In this document: positions 8,143-14,940 of the stretch, piece by piece | How positions within the stretch are numbered: position 1 is the first letter of the stretch | Layout of the letters: every line of letters starts with the position of its first letter | NCBI GenBank assembly: GCA_964495595.1 | Contig: CAZBWH010000042.1 | Span: forward strand, 1 to 26,574 | DNA from: CALMFQ01 sp964495595 | GTDB lineage: Bacteria; Pseudomonadota; Gammaproteobacteria; Burkholderiales; SCOH01 | Direction: 5' to 3' | Length of the DNA: 26,574 nucleotides | Position numbers and translations under genes: made by a program | The notes under the pieces: generated by a model | The model's input: only the letters and a program-made list of their open reading frames with translations | The model's database searches: none | What the model was told of the DNA's origin: nothing

Positions 8143-9273
8143 ATGGCTCAGCCAATTTATCGATATTCTCATCCCGCTGGACAGCAGAAACCCAATGTCG
8201 GTACCAATCTCGGCCTGTGGTTCAATCGTTTCTACAATGCTTTTGATCACGACTGGACTGTACCGGAAGACGGAAAAAGCGGTTGGATCACTCAAGTAGC
8301 CGGACGGCATGAGATGAGCGCCGAGTTCGATCGGTTGAAAACACGCACCGAGTCGCTGGCCAAGGCACTTGGCGCTGAGTGCGATGATTTTACCACCCAA
8401 TGGCATTTGGCCACCGGTCTTGGCATCTCTCACCCGGTCGAAAATGGCTTTACCTGGCATCACACGCTGGGCCTGCCCTACCTGCCCGCATCCGGTGTGA
8501 AGGGCTTGCTGCGCGGTTGGGTGGATGCCTGGATGGAACATGCCGACGAACCACAGAAGAAGGCTCTGATTGTTCGCTGGTTTGGCACGTTTGCGGGCGA
8601 AGAGGAGGGTGTCGCCGGTAACCTGATTTTCTTTGATGCCTTGCCCGTTGCGCCCGTCGAACTTGCCTGTGATGTGATGACGCCGCATATGGGTAAGTGG
8701 TACGAGCAAGGCGAAACCATCACCGAACAGGATTACGCCACTACGGCACCCGCCGACTGGCACAGCCCGGTTCCGGTGCCGTTTCTGGTGGTGCGCAAGG
8801 CTACCTTCCGTTTCATGATCGCGCCGCGCTTAGTGGGTAGTTCAGAGCAAGATCTGCAGACTCGCGCAGATGTTGCAGAGGCCCTGCGCCAGCTCGGGCA
8901 GGCATTGCTTTATGTCGGTGCAGGCGCAAAAACGGCGGCAGGATATGGGCGAATGACCAGTGATAAGGCCGCTCAGGCGCAGAAAGCGGAAAAAGACCGG
9001 CAAGAGCTTGAGGAGGCCGGCGTCAAGCAAGAGATAACGGTTTGGTGTGGAGCCAAGGCGAGCTGGGACAAGGGAAAGTCCAGCCTGAGTGTTGTGGCGG
9101 AAGATGGAGGTAAGGCTCAAATTTCTGGCGAGGAGGCGAAAAAGAAGCTCGATGCTTTAACCGAAGCGACGAGACTTCGTCTCATGAGCGGTAAAAAGCC
9201 GGTTAGATTGGATGCGACCATCGAGATCAAGGGCAACCAAACTATTCTTCAGTCAGTCAGGCAGTCGACTTGA
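8143..9273 (+). CDS. cmr6: Type III-B Cmr complex RAMP subunit Cmr6 with C-terminal extension
   Basis: The 376-aa protein has the Cmr6 core: GLGISHPVENGFTWHHTLG, LPYLPASGVKGLLRGW, and the glycine-rich closing loop GAGAKTAAGYGRM at about residues 259-271. Cmr6 sits near the 3' end of the crRNA beside Cmr1. About 105 residues follow the RAMP core: a charged helix (AQKAEKDRQELEEAG) and then a small beta-rich segment ending QSVRQST. The start is ATG 8143, preceded by AGGGAG right after the cmr5 stop; the open frame extends 54 codons upstream through cmr5, but that part has no family similarity. It is the last gene of the cmr operon. Confidence 0.94.
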   Translation: MAQPIYRYSHPAGQQKPNVGTNLGLWFNRFYNAFDHDWTVPEDGKSGWITQVAGRHEMSAEFDRLKTRTESLAKALGAECDDFTTQWHLATGLGISHPVENGFTWHHTLGLPYLPASGVKGLLRGWVDAWMEHADEPQKKALIVRWFGTFAGEEEGVAGNLIFFDALPVAPVELACDVMTPHMGKWYEQGETITEQDYATTAPADWHSPVPVPFLVVRKATFRFMIAPRLVGSSEQDLQTRADVAEALRQLGQALLYVGAGAKTAAGYGRMTSDKAAQAQKAEKDRQELEEAGVKQEITVWCGAKASWDKGKSSLSVVAEDGGKAQISGEEAKKKLDALTEATRLRLMSGKKPVRLDATIEIKGNQTILQSVRQST

Positions 9274-9364
9274 CTGTTTCGAGCAGATGATCGAATGAGG
9301 GGGGTAGCGCTGTTTGGAATATTTTTTGCTCTCCAGGCACCCCCCCGCCGCGATATTGCCCCAA
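9274..9364. other. Convergent intergenic spacer between cmr6 and the COG0523 gene
   Basis: The genes on either side converge here. GGGGGGT (9299-9305) can pair with ACCCCCC (9339-9345) over a 33-nt loop that contains T6 at 9322-9327. A perfect palindrome, CTACTGATCAGTAG (9365-9378), overlaps the stop codon of the minus-strand gene. Neither is a textbook rho-independent terminator; termination here remains a guess. Confidence 0.35.
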
Positions 9365-10402
9365 CTACTGATCAGTAGCGACGACGTGTTGCTGCAAGCT
9401 GTGTTCAAACGGCTGCCAGTCGATGGCGTTGCTTGCGGCGATCAGCTCGCAGCGGCTGTCGCGGCGCCAGGCTATGGACTGCCAGTTGTGCTGGTCTGGC
9501 GTCCAGTTAAGCCACCACCAGCGATGGCCACAACGAAATACGCCTTTGGCTCGGGAGAGGGCGATCTGTTGTTGGGCGGCAAGGTCGGACAGTGAGTCGG
9601 CCCAGTATTTCAGACCGCGTAAATTGAACTGGATGTCGCTGCGGTACAGCCAGCCGCAACTGCTGCTGCCGTCGCCCTGGGCGATTCGGCGTGTCACGGG
9701 GTCGGTTGGCTCTGGCGTTTCAAGTGGCCATTTCTGTGGGGATTGCCGTGGGCGCTGATGGGCGTCGGGCCGGGTGGCTTGACGTGTCGGTAGGGGGCTC
9801 CAATCCAGCCAGGCCGGGTCGAGTCGGCCTTGTTCGGTGACGGCGATGTGTTGTTTCGGGGGGTAGAGTTGATTGGCGGATTGATGGAATTGGGCCAGGG
9901 TGGTGGCATCGGCGCGGTCCCCCTTGTTGGCGACCAGAATGTCGGCCAGGTGGATCTGGTCGGCGTACACCGGGTGCTGATGATAGCGAGGGTCAAGGTA
10001 TTGTATTGGGTCGACCAGTGTGATGACTGCATTCACGTGTACGGCCATGGCCAGCCCAGGCTCCCGCAGGCAGTCAATGATGCCGGCGGGGTGGCCAAGG
10101 CCGGTGGGTTCAATCAATAGCCGGTCGGGGCGTTCGCGCACCAGGCGAGTGAGCGCTACCCTTAACGTGGGGCCTTGGCTGCAGCAGATGCAGCCACCAG
10201 CGATTTCGCGTACGGTTACGCCGCTTTCATCGGACAGCACCGCGCCGTCGATGCCGATTTCGCCGAATTCGTTGACCAGGACAGCCCAGCGTTGGCCGGC
10301 TGGCTTGTTGGCCAGCAGGTGGCGGATTGCGGTGGTTTTGCCCACCCCGAGGAATCCGGTAATCAGCGTGGTGCTGATCGGGGTGGGTGCGGGTTGATAC
10401 AA
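9365..10402 (-). CDS. COG0523 (CobW/G3E family) GTPase, putative metallochaperone
   Basis: This 345-aa protein has the G3E GTPase elements in order: Walker A GFLGVGKTT (16-24), the metal-binding motif GCICC (70-74) typical of COG0523, EPTGLGHP (98-105) and the base-specificity motif NKGD (159-162). The C-terminal part (from about 245) corresponds to the CobW C-terminal domain. Family members deliver metals such as zinc or cobalt to client enzymes with GTP hydrolysis; the metal cannot be told from sequence. There is no long His-rich insertion. The only usable start is TTG at 10402, since the in-frame codon two upstream is the TAA of the preceding gene; AGGA lies about nine bases before it. It is the last gene of a three-gene minus-strand operon, only 3 bp after the SPFH gene. 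Confidence 0.9.
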   Translation of the reverse strand: MYQPAPTPISTTLITGFLGVGKTTAIRHLLANKPAGQRWAVLVNEFGEIGIDGAVLSDESGVTVREIAGGCICCSQGPTLRVALTRLVRERPDRLLIEPTGLGHPAGIIDCLREPGLAMAVHVNAVITLVDPIQYLDPRYHQHPVYADQIHLADILVANKGDRADATTLAQFHQSANQLYPPKQHIAVTEQGRLDPAWLDWSPLPTRQATRPDAHQRPRQSPQKWPLETPEPTDPVTRRIAQGDGSSSCGWLYRSDIQFNLRGLKYWADSLSDLAAQQQIALSRAKGVFRCGHRWWWLNWTPDQHNWQSIAWRRDSRCELIAASNAIDWQPFEHSLQQHVVATDQ

Positions 10403-10405
10403 GGC

Positions 10406-11200
10406 TTATTTTCCTGCGGCCGGCAGTGAGATGAATGGGGTGGCGGCGCTGCTGACCTGGGGCAGTTGCCCATCCCATTTTTCGATGGCTTTGAGTTGTA
10501 CATATTCGGTTCCACCCTGGGCCCGGATTGCGTCGGCCTGTATGCGGATGGTTTCGGCCTCGGCCTTGGCCATGGCGATTTTCTGTTCAGCTTCGATTTT
10601 GATCCTTTCCAGATCGTTCTTGGCTTTCAGCGCGTTCTGTTCGGCCGTCTGCTTGGCTTCGATCGCTTGGTCAAATGCCTGGCTGAACTGGAAGTTGGTG
10701 ATCTGGATCGCTTCGACAACGATGTTGTAGGTGGCCAGCTGGTTACGCAAGGCGGTTTCGGCATCGCGCTTTACGTCGTCGCGTTTGGCGAGCAATTCTT
10801 CGGCGCTGTAACGTGCTACGACAGCCTTGATGACTTCCTGGATTCGCGGGTCAATCACCTTGTCTTCGACGTTCAGGCCCACGCGGCTATATGTGTCGCG
10901 CAGCGCTTCAGCCTTCAGATGGTAGTTCAGCGCAACCTTGGCGTGCACTCGCTGCAGGTCGCGGGTGCCGGCATCGGCCGGGCTTTCTGCCTTGAGTGTG
11001 CGGACGTCTACCATGACGGTGCTGTCGACGAATGGTATCTTCATGTGCAGCCCTTCGGCTTCAACCGCCTGGATCTGGCCAAAACGAAGCACGATGGCTC
11101 GCTGGCCGGAGTTGACGGTGTAAAAACTGCCGGACAGGACACTCAGGCCCAGCAGGCCAATAACAGCGACGGGGATGATCTTGATTAGTTTGTCCTGCAC
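10406..11200 (-). CDS. SPFH/prohibitin-family membrane-anchored protein
   Basis: About 264 aa. An N-terminal hydrophobic anchor (KIIPVAVIGLLGLSVL) is followed by FYTVNSGQRAIVLRFG, the opening strand of the SPFH (band 7/prohibitin) domain, and then by a long charged coiled coil (AKNDLERIKIEAEQKIAMAK and following). Such proteins form ring or cage assemblies at the membrane and often modulate proteases such as FtsH; no specific role can be read here. Two starts compete. ATG 11239 overlaps the upstream stop as ATGA but has no ribosome site. GTG 11200 has a strong AAAAAAGGAG seven bases before it and gives the usual short lead into the membrane segment, so it is preferred. It lies between the HIBADH-like gene and the COG0523 gene. 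Confidence 0.88.
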   Translation of the reverse strand: MQDKLIKIIPVAVIGLLGLSVLSGSFYTVNSGQRAIVLRFGQIQAVEAEGLHMKIPFVDSTVMVDVRTLKAESPADAGTRDLQRVHAKVALNYHLKAEALRDTYSRVGLNVEDKVIDPRIQEVIKAVVARYSAEELLAKRDDVKRDAETALRNQLATYNIVVEAIQITNFQFSQAFDQAIEAKQTAEQNALKAKNDLERIKIEAEQKIAMAKAEAETIRIQADAIRAQGGTEYVQLKAIEKWDGQLPQVSSAATPFISLPAAGK

Positions 11201-11235
11201 GATGGTGCTCCTTTTTTGCAAGGGGGTCGGTCGAT

Positions 11236-12105
11236 TCATGGTTGGAATAACTCGATGATGCTGGCGAGGTCACGCTGGGCGTTGTCGCCTGTTGCGTGCA
11301 TTCGCAGTCGTTGATTGGCCAATGCCGCCAGCGGCGTGGCGGTTCCACATTCACGCGCCAGAGCAGCGGCGTTGTCTAGGTCTTTCAGCAGTGTGGCGAC
11401 TTTCCACTGGACGGGGGCAAACTGGCGGCTGGCCATGCGCGGGGCAAGAATCTGTAACGGCAGTGAATCGGCAAAGCCGCCGGCCAGCGCCGGGGCCAGC
11501 AGGCCGGCATCGACGCCGGAACGTTCGGCCAGTGCGACGGCTTCGGCGATCAGCATCGCGTTGGCCGCGACGATCAATTGATTGCATACCTTGGTGGCCT
11601 GGCCGCTGCCTGTCGGGCCCATTCGGGTCAGTCGCTGCGACAGTGCGCTGGCTACGGGGCGCAGGCGCTCGATGTCGTCTTCGTCGCCCCCCGCCATGAT
11701 GACCAGCTTGCCCGATTCGGCTCCGCCAACGCCGCCAGACACGGGGGCATCGACCCAGTGCGTACCACTGAGCTGCCGCAGCCTTGTTGCAAACCGCCGG
11801 GTTGCGGTAGGGTCGATGCTGGAGAAGTCAACCAGCAGCTGGCCAGGCCGGGCGCTATCGGCAATGCCGCCATTGTCGAACACTACCTGTTCGACTGCTG
11901 CCGTGTCGGACACACACAGCATGACCATGTCTGATCGGCCAACCAGTGTGCTGATATCGGTCGCTTCGGTGGCTCCCAGACTGAGCAGCTCGGTACATTT
12001 GCCGGCTGAACGGTTCCAGACGGTCAGAGGATGGCCTGCTGCCAGTAGGCGTTTACCCATTCGCTGGCCCATCAGGCCAATACCGATGAATCCAATTCTT
12101 TCCAT
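11236..12105 (-). CDS. 3-hydroxyisobutyrate dehydrogenase-family NAD(P)-dependent oxidoreductase
   Basis: The 289-aa protein is a full-length beta-hydroxyacid dehydrogenase. It has the Rossmann motif GFIGIGLMG (5-13), the substrate loop DAPVSGGVGGAESG (119-132) and the catalytic helix GSGQATKVCNQL with K172 and N175. Substrates in this family include 3-hydroxyisobutyrate, tartronate semialdehyde, glyoxylate and succinic semialdehyde; the sequence alone does not choose among them. It is the first gene of the minus-strand operon leading into the SPFH and COG0523 genes. The start ATG at 12105 has only a weak AAGG upstream. Confidence 0.92.
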   Translation of the reverse strand: MERIGFIGIGLMGQRMGKRLLAAGHPLTVWNRSAGKCTELLSLGATEATDISTLVGRSDMVMLCVSDTAAVEQVVFDNGGIADSARPGQLLVDFSSIDPTATRRFATRLRQLSGTHWVDAPVSGGVGGAESGKLVIMAGGDEDDIERLRPVASALSQRLTRMGPTGSGQATKVCNQLIVAANAMLIAEAVALAERSGVDAGLLAPALAGGFADSLPLQILAPRMASRQFAPVQWKVATLLKDLDNAAALARECGTATPLAALANQRLRMHATGDNAQRDLASIIELFQP

Positions 12106-12138
12106 TGTCTGCCTTGGTGTAGGGGCTGCATCAAGAGC

Positions 12139-12147
12139 ATTTTAGCA
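12139..12147 (-). promoter_or_regulatory. Extended -10 element for the HIBADH/SPFH/COG0523 operon
   Basis: On the minus strand, TGCTAAAAT is an extended -10 (TGn-TAAAAT) about 34 bases before the start codon at 12105. No good -35 is visible at 17-18 bp, which is tolerable for extended -10 promoters. Confidence 0.5.
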
Positions 12148-12215
12148 GGCTGCCGGACTTGAGATTGATTTGCTGCGCCAGCGGAAAGCAGACCCCCGGC
12201 CATGCACGAGTTCCT

Positions 12216-12361
12216 AGGGATGCGCTGATTTATTGGCTGCGCGGGCGAATCGCTGCGTCGCGCGGTGCTCGAAGGTTCGCCTATCTCCATGATATGTCTA
12301 ACTTTCTGTTCGCCGGGATCCTTGCGCTTCATCCCGCTCGCCGGATAAATCAGCACATCCC
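12216..12361. mobile_element. MITE-like element, about 146 bp, with terminal inverted repeats
   Basis: The left end reads AGGGATGCGCTGATTTAT (12216-12233). The right end (12345-12362), reverse-complemented, reads AGGGATGTGCTGATTTAT, so 17 of 18 bases match. The inverted similarity continues imperfectly inward (GGC.GCGGG..GAA.CGC on both sides), giving roughly 40-bp arms. The inside is too short for a transposase, which suggests a non-autonomous element mobilised by an unidentified insertion sequence. No target-site duplication could be assigned confidently. An alternative is a large structured RNA or REP-like palindrome. Confidence 0.7.
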
Positions 12362-12549
12362 TGGTGCAACGGCCTGTATTTGGCCATGAAGGCTGGGGCA
12401 CCCGGCTTGGCTTTTGAGCCGGGCTCGCCACGTTCAGCCAGACCAGACAGCTTCGCTCTCCAGTCTGCTGGATGTGGGCTGGAATCCGCTCTGGGTGCGG
12501 TGTCCGGGCGGTCTGGATGCCAATCTGGGCACGGCTTGCAGGCTGGATG

Positions 12550-12582
12550 AAAAACGGCCTGCACCGATGAACGGGCAGGCCG
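12550..12582 (-). terminator. Rho-independent terminator after the AAR-like reductase gene
   Basis: On the minus strand, CGGCCTGC, a 12-nt loop and GCAGGCCG form a perfect 8-bp GC-rich stem followed at once by TTTTT. It lies 24 bp downstream of the stop codon at 12606 and closes the Fe-alcohol dehydrogenase/reductase operon. Confidence 0.88.
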
Positions 12583-12605
12583 CTGCGCTGTGGGCAGTGG
12601 GGGCG

Positions 12606-14891
12606 TCAGTCGGCTGTTTTTACTTCTGCCGATGGCGATGCCTGGGTTGCTGCGGTTAAGGAAACCGGGCTGGTTTCTTCTTGCGCTGCGGTGTGTTGAA
12701 TGCTATCTGCAGAATCATCCTTGCCGTTGGAGGGCTTGCGCGACGCTGATTTGCGCGGCTTGGTGTCCGCAGTCAGTTCTTCATCTGCAAGCTGCTCGCT
12801 GGTTTCGCCGGTGCTGGCCGATTTGCCCTTGCGTGCTGCCGGCTTCTGGGCGATGCCGCCTTTCCAGTGCTTGCGCGCTTCTTTAGCCAGTTTGACCACG
12901 CGGGCGATGTCCTCGTCGGAAAATACGCCGTTTACGCCGGAGATGGCGGATAGCTTCATGCCATGCTTGAGGCCCAGCTTGTAGATTTCCTTGACCTTTT
13001 CCCATTCGGTGTCGCGGCCGATGGTAAACACTTCGAACCGGCCTTCCAGCGCCAGGACGATGGTTTCCGCCAGGCAGGCGTACACGACGTTCGGCGGCAG
13101 GCCAATGTCTTTCAGACCTTTGACCTTGGTCGGCAATTCGATTTCACCGGATTCGATGACCAGTACGTCCGGGCGCTTGGCGACATCTTCCGGCGGCAGA
13201 TCCAGTGGGCGGGCGACGTCGGTAATCACGCAACCCGGTTTGACCTTGGTAATGTCGAGAATAGACTTGCCGGCGCCGGAGGTGCTGGTGACGATCATGT
13301 CCATGTCGGCCAGCAGGTCGTTGTAGTCGATGGAGGTAAAGACCTTGGCATCGGGCGTGTCCTCCAGGATCGACGCTTTCAGCTCTTCCAGCTTGTCGAG
13401 GCTGCGGCCGGCAAGGTATACCTCGTCGAAGGCCATGGCCAGCAGGCGGGCACTGACCGAGCCGATCGAGCCACTGGCGCCGACCACCATGGTTTTCGCT
13501 GCGACTTTCTTGGTTTTAGGATCAATGTGAACCAGTCCCATGCGCCGCATGGCGTCGGCAGCTGCCCACAGGGCACCCGATGCGGAATAGCTGTTGCCTG
13601 TGGTAATCGGTAGATTGGCGCGACGGGCTACGGTCACGCCGGCGTCGCCCACTACCTTGGTGAACGCGCCCAGACCCATGATCTGGGCGCCCATTTTCTC
13701 GGCCATTTCGGCTGCTGCCAGCAGGCGACGGTAAGTAAATTCCGGGCGGTGGGCCAGCATTTCCTTCGGGGTGCCGCCGACGGTAATCAACCAGCCTTCT
13801 GCTTCGGCCCCGGTAGGCGAGACGATGTTTTCCATCTTGCAATACACGAATGGAGGCAGATGCGCGGCGAGCCGTTCAACCCGGTCCATGATGAATGCCG
13901 GGGTGTACTTCGGCAGCGGCGTGCCTTTTTTGATGAATTCCTGGCTCAGCGGGTGGATCACGAAGGCAAAGCGACGGATGTTGCGGAATTTACCGGTAGG
14001 GTGCAGCAAGCGCGGCTTGATGTCGAGTTCGGTGATGATCTCGTTCAGGTCGTCTTCCGACACTTCGTGGGAATCCTTGCCCAGCTTGGCGAGAATCATC
14101 GCTTCCAGCATGTAGGTGCCCAGGACGTTGTCGAACAGCTTGGGTGAAACGTCGATCACCAGGTTGACTTCGTGCTGCTTGAAATATTCCAGCCGCTCAT
14201 CATCAATCGCCGATGTGATCAGGGTTTTGCCCTTCAGGTTTTTGGCATTCGATACGGCTTTGATTTCACTGAACGTACCAACGATGACGTGCGATTTGGC
14301 CACTTCTGCAGCAACACGCTTGTTTTTCAGGTTGGATAGCGCAGATTCCAGGATCTGGCCCGGCATGTTGTTCAACAGCAGTTCGCTACCGCGAGCGTAG
14401 AGTTCCAGCTGGCTGATCGAATTCAGCATCAGAAGTGAGCCGGTCTGAAACACTGGATCGGCAAAAGTCAGATTCTGGGTGTATTCGGACATGGCAACCG
14501 CCAGGTCGTAGTTGCGCATGCCGGAAAGAAACAACACCAGGTTGTTGTTGAAGTAGTGGCCCAGCTCTTTTTGTACATAACGTACTGCCCGCACCTGCAG
14601 TAGCCGGCGCAGCATGGCGCCAGTGGTGACCGGTACGCGGGTGACGACGTGCATCAGTTCCTTGGCGGTTTTGTTTTCGATTGTCCGCACACCAACGTGG
14701 TAGTGGTCGGTGACTTCACCCAGGCCGATCGCATCGCCACGGGCCTGATAGCGGCGCATCAGCTCCCAGGCTTTCGCCGTGTCGCCGTCGGTTCCGACCC
14801 GCTTGATCGAATATTCCTGACCAAGAAAATCAGAGGTGAATTCAAAGTCTTTCTGGGATGAGCCGAGTGTGACTCCAATAACCTTTTTCAT
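12606..14891 (-). CDS. Large protein with acyl-ACP reductase-like (COG5322) C-terminal half
   Basis: 761 aa in three parts. Residues 1 to about 300 match no family I recognise. Residues about 305-655 resemble the cyanobacterial long-chain acyl-ACP reductase: EMAEKMGAQIMGLGAFTKVV, ITTGNSYSASGAL, the nucleotide-binding loop VVGASGSIGS (469-478), and VYACLAETIVLALEGRF (603-619) followed by GRDTEWEKVKEIYKLGLKHG. C606 occupies what appears to be the position of the acyl-accepting cysteine of AAR. Residues from about 680 are Lys/Ser/Ala/Glu-rich and probably disordered. The likely reaction is NAD(P)H reduction of an acyl thioester to an aldehyde; substrate unknown. It follows the Fe-alcohol dehydrogenase gene by 49 bp, whose product could reduce that aldehyde. 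It is about twice the length of stand-alone AAR. The start ATG at 14891 has a weak ribosome site. Confidence 0.75.
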   Translation of the reverse strand: MKKVIGVTLGSSQKDFEFTSDFLGQEYSIKRVGTDGDTAKAWELMRRYQARGDAIGLGEVTDHYHVGVRTIENKTAKELMHVVTRVPVTTGAMLRRLLQVRAVRYVQKELGHYFNNNLVLFLSGMRNYDLAVAMSEYTQNLTFADPVFQTGSLLMLNSISQLELYARGSELLLNNMPGQILESALSNLKNKRVAAEVAKSHVIVGTFSEIKAVSNAKNLKGKTLITSAIDDERLEYFKQHEVNLVIDVSPKLFDNVLGTYMLEAMILAKLGKDSHEVSEDDLNEIITELDIKPRLLHPTGKFRNIRRFAFVIHPLSQEFIKKGTPLPKYTPAFIMDRVERLAAHLPPFVYCKMENIVSPTGAEAEGWLITVGGTPKEMLAHRPEFTYRRLLAAAEMAEKMGAQIMGLGAFTKVVGDAGVTVARRANLPITTGNSYSASGALWAAADAMRRMGLVHIDPKTKKVAAKTMVVGASGSIGSVSARLLAMAFDEVYLAGRSLDKLEELKASILEDTPDAKVFTSIDYNDLLADMDMIVTSTSGAGKSILDITKVKPGCVITDVARPLDLPPEDVAKRPDVLVIESGEIELPTKVKGLKDIGLPPNVVYACLAETIVLALEGRFEVFTIGRDTEWEKVKEIYKLGLKHGMKLSAISGVNGVFSDEDIARVVKLAKEARKHWKGGIAQKPAARKGKSASTGETSEQLADEELTADTKPRKSASRKPSNGKDDSADSIQHTAAQEETSPVSLTAATQASPSAEVKTAD

Positions 14892-14940
14892 GTCGCGTAC
14901 TCAATTTAGTTGATTGAAAAGGAATCGCCTGTTCTGGCGT

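Larger units (their letters stand above)
12106..12605. other. 500-bp intergenic region between two minus-strand operons
   Basis: This region holds, from left to right, the promoter of the HIBADH operon, a MITE-like inverted-repeat element (12216-12361), a 7-bp hairpin (CCCGGCT at 12401-12407, AGCCGGG at 12417-12423, no T tract) and the terminator of the reductase gene (12550-12582). No coding sequence could be supported. Confidence 0.7.

Noticed and set aside
9365..9378. Palindrome CTACTGATCAGTAG as a regulatory site
   Set aside because: It overlaps a stop codon between convergent genes; chance or a weak termination role is more likely than an operator.
12401..12423. 7-bp hairpin CCCGGCT/AGCCGGG as a terminator
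   Set aside because: No T tract on either strand and no gene ends nearby; the terminator of the reductase gene is at 12550-12582.
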